Position numbers and translations under genes: made by a program. 64,000 bases of DNA, taken from an uncultured Prevotella sp. (lineage in GTDB: Bacteria; Bacteroidota; Bacteroidia; Bacteroidales; Bacteroidaceae). Each line of letters opens with the position of its first letter. Positions within the stretch are counted from its first letter, which is position 1. The notes beneath the pieces were generated by a model, which searched no databases, was not told where the DNA came from, and saw nothing but the letters and a program-made list of their open reading frames with translations. The stretch lies in the NCBI GenBank assembly GCA_905236755.1, contig CAJOCR010000005.1, forward strand, positions 1 to 64,000. The letters are read 5' to 3'. Shown one piece after another: positions 1-9,250 of the stretch.

Positions 1-353
1 GGAGATGGAATTACTTGATTTCTTGTTAAATGCTTGCATTTATAAAAGAAAGCAAGTAAGAACATCATAAGGCTCATTAGAGCCTTGCTTTCTATTTTCT
101 CTAATAAATATTCACTTGAGAAAGTTCAGTAAATAATTAATAGTGGATAATGAGATATAGTGTTATTTTTCTTACGCAGACGCGAATTATCAAAAATTAA
201 TCGCAAATTATCATAAATTATATGTTAAATCAAAGAAAAATAATTTTCGAAAAATTTACGTCAAATTTCGGTAATTACACGTTAAGCGAAGCGCAAAAAA
301 CTCAATGGCGCAAGCATAGTTATCATTTATCATTTAGCAATGCTTGTATTGCG

Positions 354-845
354 TTATAATATTTCTCTTGCAATCCAGGCGCATGCCTCGGCATCGGCGA
401 GGGCATGGTGGTGGTTATCTAAATGATAGCCACAGAGCTCGGAGATTGTGTGCAGTTGGTGATTCTCTGCATTAGGGAAAGCCTTGCGTGAGGCAACACA
501 TGTGCAGTAGAAATCGTAGTCGGGGTAGTCCATTTGATAAACACGGAACACAGCTTTTAAACAACTTTCATCGAAAGCTTTATTATGAGCTACAAGCGGC
601 AATCCTTTAATTAGTGGCTCTATCTGTGCCCATACCTCTGGGAATACTTCGGCATCGTCTGTGTCTTGTTGACATAGTCCGTGTACTTTACTGCACCAGT
701 AAGTATAATAGTTTGGCTCTGGTTGAATGAGTGAGTAGAAAGAATCAACAATCTCACCACCACGAACAATGACAACACCCACTGAACAAACCGATGAGCG
801 CTCATTGTTAGCCGTTTCAAAATCTATTGCTGCAAAATCCTGCAT
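354..845 (-). CDS. 3'-5' exonuclease (DnaQ/DEDD-like, DNA pol III epsilon-type)
   Basis: 163 aa; N-terminal FAAIDFETANNERSSVCSVGVV (ExoI DxE motif), later LVAHNKAFD and HHALADAEACA (ExoII/ExoIII-like). -7 box CAAAGGTA (minus: TACCTTTG) at 862-869. Confidence 0.88.
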   Translation of the reverse strand: MQDFAAIDFETANNERSSVCSVGVVIVRGGEIVDSFYSLIQPEPNYYTYWCSKVHGLCQQDTDDAEVFPEVWAQIEPLIKGLPLVAHNKAFDESCLKAVFRVYQMDYPDYDFYCTCVASRKAFPNAENHQLHTISELCGYHLDNHHHALADAEACAWIAREIL

Positions 846-934
846 AATTTATTCTTTTGTACAAAGGTATAAAAGAATATTGAAAGATGGAAAGAATGAA
901 ATAATTAATTATTGAAATAATGACTGCGTATAAA

Positions 935-1078
935 TAAAAAAGGGGGTGCTTCTCAGCAACCCCTTTACCTTAAACCTAAAACCTATTAAAATCTTTAATG
1001 CTCTATAAATGCGAAAAATTAACCAAATATACTTAACTATGAAAAACACGAAGTGATAAATTAACTCTTTAATTAATC
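935..1078 (-). ncRNA. Candidate small RNA transcribed from the minus strand, ending in an intrinsic terminator
   Basis: Minus-strand promoter-like TTGAC-N18-TATCTTTG (1084-1114), then about 140 nt ending in hairpin AAAGGGGTTGCT-GAGA-AGCACCCCCTTT plus T6 (936-966). The downstream exonuclease has its own -7 box. Confidence 0.4.
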
Positions 1079-1361
1079 TGCTGCAAAGATACGTAGTATT
1101 TTAATACGTGTCAATACCTTTGATAATATAATTATATCATATTTGTGACTAAAAGTATCGTTTTTGTTCTTTGGAAACAATTTGCATAATAAAGACGTTG
1201 ATTTCTTACCTATTTTAAAGTAAAGATTAAAGCTCAAAAAAAACAAATAATAAGGAATATTTAAAAGTAAAACTCCTAACATTGTTGTTCCGTTAACGAA
1301 TTTGTAAATAAATGAAATGTAATGGAAATAGGGTATAGTGAAAATGCTGTACCTTTGCATA

Positions 1362-1526
1362 AAAAGAAATAAAAGTTACAGTATATATATGTAGTAAGAA
1401 GAATTGTCATTCAATTGGGTCAATAGACACAAGGTATTTTAATTGGTTAACATAATATTAATAGTATTCGATAAGGTAAAGATTGAGTTAGCAGACACGT
1501 AGTGATACGTGTCTGCTTTATTTTAT
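1362..1526 (+). ncRNA. Candidate small RNA or short transcript upstream of the HTCS gene
   Basis: -7-like TACCTTTG at 1350-1357, no convincing ORF, and a 12-bp perfect hairpin AGCAGACACGTA-GTGA-TACGTGTCTGCT (1490-1517) followed by TTATTTTA. The HTCS has a separate -7 box downstream. Confidence 0.33.
1490..1526 (+). terminator. Intrinsic terminator-like hairpin
   Basis: Perfect 12-bp stem, 4-nt loop, T-rich tail. Confidence 0.65.
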
Positions 1527-1588
1527 GTTATGTAACGTGTACAAAAGTCAATGTAACATATAAGCAAACTTGAACGTTTTAAAATTCG

Positions 1589-1596
1589 TATCTTTG
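1589..1596 (+). promoter_or_regulatory. Bacteroidetes -7 box (TATCTTTG) for the HTCS gene
   Basis: Matches TAnnTTTG. Supports translation start at 1638 rather than 1599. Confidence 0.55.
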
Positions 1597-1637
1597 CGAT
1601 GTATTTTACTGATTTAAAGAGAGTAATAAAAACCTAT

Positions 1638-4600
1638 ATGCGAAAGATTACACTAACACTATTGTTTATTGTCGTTATGCTTGGTGTAACGACCAACTGT
1701 TTTGCCTTGAGAGGTGAATTGTATGGTGCTGATCGTTTGTTGAGCAGCAGAACAATTTGCGTGGTACAAGATAAATATGGTTTTATATGGCTTGGAACAG
1801 AAAGTGGACTGAACAGGTTTGATGGCTATCGTTTCACAAGCTATAAACACTCGGTGAAGAATGGTCGTTCGATCGCTGGCATTGATGTGGCTGCACTGTA
1901 TGTATCCAAGAACGGTGAACTGTGGGTGGGTACTGGCAGCGGTCTATGTCGATATAATTATGGTACTGACGACTTCGAGCGTATAGAATTGCCAGTGAAT
2001 GAAAAGATTCATATTACCTATATCAGTGAGGCGGCTGATGGTGCTATTCTTGCTGGTTCAGCAGGCTATGGTCTGTTTAGTATTAAAAACGGAAAGGCAA
2101 GCAGAGTAATGCAGAACATTCTTGTTGATGGTGCAAACTTCTGTAATGAGTTTATTTATGATAGGCACAATACTTTTTTCTCAACCAGTTTCTTGCCTGT
2201 GATTTATACTTATGGAAAGGAGCATGGGAAGATGAGAAAACGTGTGTTTAATACGGGTATGGGTGCCGTTTCTTCGTTGTCACGTGATGATAATGGTAGG
2301 ATTTTGGCGTTCTGTCCTGATGGTGTACTGAGGTATGATGCTGCGAAACATGAGTTTCATGATGCAGGCTTTAACCTGTCGGCATTGCAGGGTGCTAAGA
2401 TAAGAAGGGCATATAAAACTCGTGGAGGTGATTATATTCTTGGCACTCGTGCCAATGGCGTGTTTGTTATTCGAAGAGGTGAGAATAATGCTTTAGCTCT
2501 TATGGCTAATGGCAAGCCAGTGATGCCTAAGTCTAACGTGAACTGGATTTGTGAAGATCGTCAGGGTGGTTTATGGCTTAGTTGTTATCAGTCGGGATTG
2601 TATCATCTGTCGGCTCATAATGATGTGTTTGATTTCTGGACCATTGAGTCGGGTAATGAGTTACAGGGTAAGATTCTGTCGGCCATGGCTCTTTATGGTA
2701 ACGGGTTGATGGGCGCTATCTCACAGGATGGAATTTATACACAGAATGCGCAAGGTAGTATAACATCGTATTTTCCTGCCAAGAACGAGGTGAGCAGTAT
2801 TGTTTGTGATGCACAAGGCAGATATTGGGCATGTGGTGGTCATAATATATGGCAATATATGCCTTTGAGCGGTGTGTTTAGACAGGTGATGAGTAATAGC
2901 AACTTTGAAATAGAACACATGGCGGTTGATAATCGTCGTGGACTGCTTTATTATTGTGCTGTGGGACACGCCTTTGGTATGTTGAATACCAAAACTATGG
3001 AGAGTACTGAGATTACTGGTGCCTCTGCAAGTGTGAAAGACCGATTGAATAACTGTTGGATACAGAGTATCATGGTTGACAGACTGGGACTTGTGTGGAT
3101 TTCAACTGCCGATGGTGTGAGCTGCTATAATCCAGAAAAGAAAACTTTTCTGCAATATGGCTGGACCAACCTGCTTACTCACCAGTTGGTATATGGTTGC
3201 TGTGAGGACAGATGGGGAAACATTATCATCGGAACTAACAATGGATTATTCTACTTTGACCGCAAGGCTAATACGGTGGAACGCATGAAGGGGGCTGATG
3301 CCTTGTGTGACTTGCAGATATATAGTATTATCCTTGACAGGGAGGGGGATGTATGGATGAGCAGCTCGGAAGGTATCTGGCATTATAATAGCGAGACTTG
3401 TGTGTTTACAAGTTACTTGCAGGGGAATGGACTCGAAGCCAAACAATATGTGCAGGATGCTGCTCTCATGCTGCCTGATGGACGACTAGTGTTTGGCAGT
3501 GATAGGGGAGCTGTGGTATTTAATCCTAGCGACTTGCGAAGGAAGAATAATGAGAAACTTGTTGTTTCGCTCTCGCGATTCCTTGTTGATGATGTGGCAA
3601 TGGATTTCCGTCAGCGTGAGTTCAGGATCCCTGCTGGTAGCACTTCGTTTACAATGGAGCTGTCTATGCTTGACTATGAGCATCCTGAGTATGTTACTTA
3701 CCAATATCGCCTCGAAAAGGATAGTGTGTGGCATGAAACGCAAGAAGGTGTGAACTCGCTTACGTTCAGTAAGATGAAGGCTGGTAGCTATGAGGTTGAG
3801 ATAAGGGCACTTGTTAATGGCCAGTATAGTGAGATTACTTCTTTGGAGGTTGTTATTGAGGCGCCATGGTATGCAAGCACCTGGGCAAAGATTATTTATC
3901 TTATTCTCTTTGTGCTGATGATGACTGCTCTTGTACGTTATAAACAGCAGCGTATGAGAACTCAATATGAGGAACAGAAAATGAAATTTCTCATTAATGC
4001 TACTCACGATATCCGTTCTCCGCTGACTTTGATTATGGGTCCGTTGAAAAAATTGAAGGAAAATGTGGATAGCGCTGAGAGTCAGAGATATATAGGCATT
4101 ATTGAAAGAAACGCTCAACGTATGCTTACGCTGGTAAATCAAATTCTTGATGTGCGTAAGATTGACTTAAAGCAGATGCAGATTCACTGTAGCAAGACAG
4201 ACATAGTGTCCTTGGTCAATGGTATTGTGTCGTTGTATAGATTTCATGTTAAAGAAAGAAATATTTCTCTTTCGGTGACTAGCAATAAGGGCGTGATAAA
4301 CGTATATGTTGACCGAGGTAACATGGAGAAGGTCATTAACAACTTGCTTTCGAATGCGGTGAAATATACTTTTGACGGTGGTGCTATAAGCATTGATATT
4401 GAAGAACGTGAAAACGATGTGGTGCTGAGTGTAGAGGATAATGGTGTGGGCATGAACCAGAAAGAGTATGTTCAGGTGTTCGACCGCTACTATCAGGGCA
4501 CAAACTCACGTGGTTTTAATGTTGGTGGTACGGGCATTGGTTTGAACTTGTGTAAGCAGCTTGTGGAGATGCACCATGGTAGCATCGTGGCTGGTCCAAG

Positions 4601-5498
4601 ATGTGACGGCAAACAGGGTAGTAGGTTTGTAGTTTCCCTTCAGTTAGGAAAAGAGCATCTGTTGCCTGAGGAGATTGACGAATCTGTTGAGTCGTCGCGT
4701 GCCGTACAGAAAAGTCATTCAAGGAAAGATTGCAAGATTCTTGTGGCTGATGATGATATGGAGGTAGCACGATATATCAAGATGGAACTTGGAATGTGGT
4801 ATAGTGTTAATATTGTGTCGAATGGTGCCGATGCACTGCAGGCATTGCTTGTTGACCAGTATGACTTACTTATCTCCGACGTGATGATGCCTGAGATGGA
4901 TGGAATTACCTTGCTTAAGAACGTGAAACAGAATCCTAATATCAGCGATGTACCAGTTATTCTTCTTACTTCTAAGGCTGAGGTCGAAGATAGGCTTCGC
5001 GGCTTGGAAAATGGTGCTGATGCGTTTATAGCTAAGCCATTCACAGTGAGTGAGCTACATATAACTATTGATAATCTTATCAGTAATGTGCGTCGATTGC
5101 GTGGAAAGTTCTCGGGTATGCAGACTCAAGATGATAGGATTGATAATGTGGAGATGGAGGATAATGACAAACGTTTGATGGAGAAGATTGTGTCGGCAGT
5201 GAACAATAACTATACTGACTCTGATTATGGTGTTGAACAGTTAGCAAGTGATGTTGGCTTGAGTCGTGTGCAGCTGCATAGAAAGATGAAGCAGCTTACG
5301 GGCATTGCTGCCAGTGATTTCATAAGAAATATCCGTCTAAAACAGGCTGCTCGCCTGATAAGCGAGAATAATGTGAATATCAGTCAGGTGGCATATGCAG
5401 TGGGATTCAAGAGCCTTGCTCATTTCTCAACGTTGTTCAAGAAATACTATGGTGTGAGTCCGAGCGAGAGTGCAAAACGCTCTGCACTTCGCGAATGA
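1638..5498 (+). CDS. Hybrid two-component system regulator (HTCS): sensor propeller + Y_Y_Y + HisKA/HATPase + receiver + AraC HTH
   Basis: Signal peptide MRKITLTLLFIVVMLG; propeller repeats (GLNRFDGYRF, GLYHLSAHND); NATHDIRSPLTLIMGPL (HisKA); GGTGIGLNLCKQLVEMHHG (HATPase); VADDDMEVARYI...LISDVMMPEMDG (REC); C-terminal AraC HTH. ORF track opens at 1599. Confidence 0.95.
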   Translation: MRKITLTLLFIVVMLGVTTNCFALRGELYGADRLLSSRTICVVQDKYGFIWLGTESGLNRFDGYRFTSYKHSVKNGRSIAGIDVAALYVSKNGELWVGTGSGLCRYNYGTDDFERIELPVNEKIHITYISEAADGAILAGSAGYGLFSIKNGKASRVMQNILVDGANFCNEFIYDRHNTFFSTSFLPVIYTYGKEHGKMRKRVFNTGMGAVSSLSRDDNGRILAFCPDGVLRYDAAKHEFHDAGFNLSALQGAKIRRAYKTRGGDYILGTRANGVFVIRRGENNALALMANGKPVMPKSNVNWICEDRQGGLWLSCYQSGLYHLSAHNDVFDFWTIESGNELQGKILSAMALYGNGLMGAISQDGIYTQNAQGSITSYFPAKNEVSSIVCDAQGRYWACGGHNIWQYMPLSGVFRQVMSNSNFEIEHMAVDNRRGLLYYCAVGHAFGMLNTKTMESTEITGASASVKDRLNNCWIQSIMVDRLGLVWISTADGVSCYNPEKKTFLQYGWTNLLTHQLVYGCCEDRWGNIIIGTNNGLFYFDRKANTVERMKGADALCDLQIYSIILDREGDVWMSSSEGIWHYNSETCVFTSYLQGNGLEAKQYVQDAALMLPDGRLVFGSDRGAVVFNPSDLRRKNNEKLVVSLSRFLVDDVAMDFRQREFRIPAGSTSFTMELSMLDYEHPEYVTYQYRLEKDSVWHETQEGVNSLTFSKMKAGSYEVEIRALVNGQYSEITSLEVVIEAPWYASTWAKIIYLILFVLMMTALVRYKQQRMRTQYEEQKMKFLINATHDIRSPLTLIMGPLKKLKENVDSAESQRYIGIIERNAQRMLTLVNQILDVRKIDLKQMQIHCSKTDIVSLVNGIVSLYRFHVKERNISLSVTSNKGVINVYVDRGNMEKVINNLLSNAVKYTFDGGAISIDIEERENDVVLSVEDNGVGMNQKEYVQVFDRYYQGTNSRGFNVGGTGIGLNLCKQLVEMHHGSIVAGPRCDGKQGSRFVVSLQLGKEHLLPEEIDESVESSRAVQKSHSRKDCKILVADDDMEVARYIKMELGMWYSVNIVSNGADALQALLVDQYDLLISDVMMPEMDGITLLKNVKQNPNISDVPVILLTSKAEVEDRLRGLENGADAFIAKPFTVSELHITIDNLISNVRRLRGKFSGMQTQDDRIDNVEMEDNDKRLMEKIVSAVNNNYTDSDYGVEQLASDVGLSRVQLHRKMKQLTGIAASDFIRNIRLKQAARLISENNVNISQVAYAVGFKSLAHFSTLFKKYYGVSPSESAKRSALRE

Positions 5499-5511
5499 GT
5501 AATGAATGATG

Positions 5512-5550
5512 AAGCCCCCTCCCAACATCTCCTTCAGATGGAGAGGAGAT
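5512..5550 (+). repeat. REP-like GC-rich palindromic element, copy 1
   Basis: AAGCCCCCTCCCAACATCTCCTTCAGATGGAGAGGAGAT; resembles the minus-strand sequence at 5605-5642 and the + strand at 14309-14341. Confidence 0.45.
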
Positions 5551-5556
5551 AAAAAA

Positions 5557-5595
5557 AACAGAGTACTTTGATTATTCAAAATACTCTGTTTTTTT
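5557..5595. terminator. Bidirectional intrinsic terminator between convergent HTCS and GH3 genes
   Basis: AACAGAGTAcTTTG-attatt-CAAAaTACTCTGTT, 14-bp stem with one mismatch, A-rich and T-rich flanks. Confidence 0.8.
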
Positions 5596-5599
5596 GTAA

Positions 5600-7912
5600 T
5601 TACAAACTCCCGTCTCCATCGGTGAGGGCTGGGGAGAGGCTTATTATTTGGGTAAGCTGGCCAATTTGTATTCTGAAATCTCCAGATTCGAGTACCCACT
5701 TGCCGTCGTAGCCGACAAAAGAAAGGTCGGTAGCTTTGAGCTTGAAGGTTACTGTGCGGGTTTCGCCAGGCTGCAGTTCAATCTTTTCAAAGCCACGGAG
5801 ACGACGACCATCAGGAACCATACTTGCTATGAGGTCGCTTGAATAGAGAAGCACGCTCTCTTTTCCTGCCATTGAACCTGTGTTTGTTACATCAACGCTG
5901 ATGGTGAGCACATCATCCTTTGTGAATGTAGGCTTGTCAATGGTGAGATTGCTATACTTATAGCTGGTGTAGCTCATACCATAACCAAAGGCCCATTGCT
6001 GGGTAATCTTGGCATCGTAATCATAGGCTCCTTCCATAGTACCTACTTCCTGACTCTTCTTGAAGTCGTAGTTTGCAAGTGAGTTTATCTCGCTTGGATA
6101 GGTGTATGGCAACTTTGCGCTGAAGTTCTTTTCGCCAGCCACGAGGTCAACAAGGGCATCAGCACCAAAGCTTCCTGGAAGAAGAATATCGATGACACCC
6201 TTAGCCAAAGGAACGATATCGGCAATGATACGTGGGCGACCTTCGTTGAGTACGAGCACTACAGGCTTTCCTGTCTTGGCAAGTGCCTTAACGAGGTTAC
6301 GTTGGTTTTCAGATAGTGTAAGATCGTTGAGGTTTCCTGGTGTTTCTGTATATGAGTTTTCACCAATACAGGCAACGATAATATCTACGTCCTTTGCAGC
6401 CTTAACAGCCGAAGCAATATCAGGATTGTTTTCTTCGAAGTATTTACCTGTCTGATTATAGGTTACGCCTTGAGCAAGAGTAACGTTCTCTTTGCCGTAT
6501 TTCATGCAGAAAGCTTCGTAAATAGTGTTGTATTTTTCTGCAAACTGATCGGTGAGATGACCTTGCCAGGTGTAGCTCCAGCCACCATCAAGACAACGCA
6601 TGCTGTTGGCATTTGGTCCTGTGAGAAGAATCTTCTTGCCTTTGGCAATAGGAAGGATATTGTCTTCGTTCTTGAGAAGAATCTCGCTTTCAAGAGCACC
6701 ATCGTAAGAGAGCTGTGCAAACTCTTTACCACCAAACTTAGGATAGTTCTTAACCTTCTGTGCAGGGTGCGCAAAGAGGTCGAGACGGAATTTCATTCTG
6801 AGGATGCGACGAACAGCATCATCAATACGTTCCTGAGAAATTTTGCCTTCTTTAACCAGTTCTACGATGATTGGCTGTGCATCTGCACTATATGGTTCCA
6901 TAATCATGTCGATACCAGCGTTAATAGCGATGCAAAGAGCTTCTTTCTTGTCTTTAGCTATCATCTCACGTGTGTATAGGTTGTTTACATCAGCCCAGTC
7001 GGTGATGAGCATACCATCCCAGCCTGTTTCTTCCTTAAGCCATGTTGTAAGCAATTCCTTGTTGGCATGAACAGGTAAACCGTTTACTGATGCAGAGTTA
7101 ACCATTACAGAAAGAACACCATTATTGATGGCCTCGAGGAAAGGAGCGAAATGCTTTTCTCTCAGTTCAGCTGGTGAGATAAATGCTGGGGTGCGGTCTT
7201 TACCTGTCCATGGCACACCATAGCCCATATAGTGTTTCATACATGCAGCAATATGTTGCTGATTGATATGGTTTGGATCAATACCCTGGAAACCAATAAC
7301 AGCAGCTGCACCAAGCTGTGCATTTACATAAGCGTCTTCACCAAAGTTCTCGTAGATACGTGGCCAGCGTGGGTCACGGCCAAGGTCAACTGTTGGGTTG
7401 AAGGTCCATGGAATACTTGCAGCACGTGTTTCGTAGGCTGTTGCTTCAGCTGCTTTACGTGTAATCTCACGATTGAAAGAGGCACCCAAGTTAATGTTCT
7501 GTGGGTAGAGAATACCATCAGAGATATATGTAGAACCATGATTCTGGTCAAGTCCCATAAGACAAGGAATACCCAAACGTTTCATGCTTATCTTCTGAAT
7601 GCGGGCAACATAGTCTTCCCATTGCTTCACGGTAGGGGCTACGGTGTTAGGCGCATTAAGAATAGAGCCTACTTTATAGTTGCTGATGATGGAATCTGTT
7701 TTGTGCTCATCGATATGGAAAACACCATTCTTGTCGTTGCCGCCAAAGAGGTCGGTGACGAGCTGAATCATCTGGCCTACCTTCTCCTCAAGAGTCATCT
7801 TAGAAAGAAGGTAGTCGATTTTTGATTCTATCGTTGTGTCCTTAAAATGAACGCCCGCATTTACTGTGCAGGCGCTCATAAGAAGGATTATAGTTAATCC
7901 TATATTTTTCAT
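5600..7912 (-). CDS. Glycoside hydrolase family 3 (beta-glucosidase-like)
   Basis: [60 protein letters not shown] (nucleophile region), C-terminal Fn3-like domain. Likely start at [11 protein letters not shown] (7912). Confidence 0.92.
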   Translation of the reverse strand: MKNIGLTIILLMSACTVNAGVHFKDTTIESKIDYLLSKMTLEEKVGQMIQLVTDLFGGNDKNGVFHIDEHKTDSIISNYKVGSILNAPNTVAPTVKQWEDYVARIQKISMKRLGIPCLMGLDQNHGSTYISDGILYPQNINLGASFNREITRKAAEATAYETRAASIPWTFNPTVDLGRDPRWPRIYENFGEDAYVNAQLGAAAVIGFQGIDPNHINQQHIAACMKHYMGYGVPWTGKDRTPAFISPAELREKHFAPFLEAINNGVLSVMVNSASVNGLPVHANKELLTTWLKEETGWDGMLITDWADVNNLYTREMIAKDKKEALCIAINAGIDMIMEPYSADAQPIIVELVKEGKISQERIDDAVRRILRMKFRLDLFAHPAQKVKNYPKFGGKEFAQLSYDGALESEILLKNEDNILPIAKGKKILLTGPNANSMRCLDGGWSYTWQGHLTDQFAEKYNTIYEAFCMKYGKENVTLAQGVTYNQTGKYFEENNPDIASAVKAAKDVDIIVACIGENSYTETPGNLNDLTLSENQRNLVKALAKTGKPVVLVLNEGRPRIIADIVPLAKGVIDILLPGSFGADALVDLVAGEKNFSAKLPYTYPSEINSLANYDFKKSQEVGTMEGAYDYDAKITQQWAFGYGMSYTSYKYSNLTIDKPTFTKDDVLTISVDVTNTGSMAGKESVLLYSSDLIASMVPDGRRLRGFEKIELQPGETRTVTFKLKATDLSFVGYDGKWVLESGDFRIQIGQLTQIISLSPALTDGDGSL
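5605..5642 (-). repeat. REP-like element copy 2, inverted relative to copy 1 and within the 3' end of the GH3 gene
   Basis: Minus strand AAGCCTCTCCCCAGCCCTCACCGATGGAGACGGGAGTTT aligns to copy 1. Confidence 0.4.
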
Positions 7913-7931
7913 TTCAGAAATAACGAAAGTG

Positions 7932-9224
7932 TTACATATATGCAATAGATGTGATTACAACTCCATGACCTGACATACGGAAACCTGTTTCCTTTATAAT
8001 CTTAACATCAGCTTCTGTCAATTCTATTTCTATACGGAAAGGATCATTTAAGTTACCGTCCCAGTGATAATCATTAACATATTCAGGAAAAATCAACTTA
8101 TGCTCACCTTCAGCATCCCAGTTACCCATAAAACGGATTTGATGATAGTCTGAAGCATTAATAGTTCCATAAACAACTACCTTAGTACCAACAGCGGCAA
8201 TTTCCTTAATTTGGTTGTTTGCTTCTTCAAACAGGTTCCAATCAATGCTAACATTTCCTTCCCATACTGTTGTTTCCTTAACAACAGTAGCTTTGCTTTC
8301 TTCAAGCAACTTAACATAATCATAGTCGTTGAAGAACTTAACTTGCTTAGCATTCTTGTCAACTGCAGTTAGTGCATGTTCACCAAGTTCTGCATTACAA
8401 GTAAATGTGAGTGTATTAGCTGTCTGTGCAGTAATAGTAGCTTCTGTGTCACCAACCTTTATAGTTTGTACCTTATCAAGGTTATAACCAGTAATAGTTA
8501 CAGGTGCACCAATTGACATTCTGATACTATTCAAACAAATTACAGGGTCATTATTAACTACTGTAACAGTGTTGCCACCATACTTGTTACCTTCTGCATC
8601 CTCAAGAACAACACGATAAATACCAGTTGAAAGATCTGTTGGGGGTGTGAATGTTATTTCGTCGCCTTCAGTGCTCAGATTAGAAACTTCCTTACCACCA
8701 ATATACATCTTAGCAACTTTGTTAATGTTCAAACAACCATTAACCTTAGATTCTTGACCAGGGAAAACAAAGAGTTGATCTTGATTTGTACCCATCTGGG
8801 GATCACTGGCAAGTGAGGTTACTGTAAGTTTACCTACACGATAGCAAGAAAGGCCTTTTGTAGTTGTAGCTACAACCTTTACAATGTGGTCGCCAGCAAG
8901 AATCTTTTGGTCAATGGTGTCGCCAGTATATACTAACTCATCATCGATATACCATGTAATAGTGGTATAGTCAACTGGAGTAGCAATAACACCAAACTTA
9001 AAGTTATTGGTGCGAAGAATGGTACCGAAAGAACCAAGTTTATTATTGTCATCTACCTTTGGAAGGTCAGAATTAAGGAAACGTGGTGCATCATCCTCTG
9101 TTGCAGTGAAGAAAGGATCATTATCTGATGAACATGAACTGAAACAAACAGCTGCAGTCAACATCAGGCACAGTCCGAAAGTGCGAACAGCCATATTTTT
9201 TGTTTTATTGAATAATCTATTCAT
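7932..9224 (-). CDS. Surface glycan-binding lipoprotein with IPT/TIG-like repeats (SusE-position protein)
   Basis: Lipobox-like [10 protein letters not shown]; Ig-like segments ([23 protein letters not shown]); C-terminal carbohydrate-binding-like domain; lies between susD and GH3. Confidence 0.75.
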   Translation of the reverse strand: MNRLFNKTKNMAVRTFGLCLMLTAAVCFSSCSSDNDPFFTATEDDAPRFLNSDLPKVDDNNKLGSFGTILRTNNFKFGVIATPVDYTTITWYIDDELVYTGDTIDQKILAGDHIVKVVATTTKGLSCYRVGKLTVTSLASDPQMGTNQDQLFVFPGQESKVNGCLNINKVAKMYIGGKEVSNLSTEGDEITFTPPTDLSTGIYRVVLEDAEGNKYGGNTVTVVNNDPVICLNSIRMSIGAPVTITGYNLDKVQTIKVGDTEATITAQTANTLTFTCNAELGEHALTAVDKNAKQVKFFNDYDYVKLLEESKATVVKETTVWEGNVSIDWNLFEEANNQIKEIAAVGTKVVVYGTINASDYHQIRFMGNWDAEGEHKLIFPEYVNDYHWDGNLNDPFRIEIELTEADVKIIKETGFRMSGHGVVITSIAYM

Positions 9225-9250
9225 AATTGTAACTTTTTAATAGTATGAAT

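Noticed and set aside
1073-1360. 95-aa minus-strand ORF
   Set aside because: No promoter or RBS, no recognisable domain, and it overlaps the two candidate RNA promoters; likely chance in AT-rich DNA.
3486-4142. 218-aa minus-strand ORF antisense to the HTCS
   Set aside because: Lies inside the strongly supported HTCS frame and has no domain logic; a shadow ORF.
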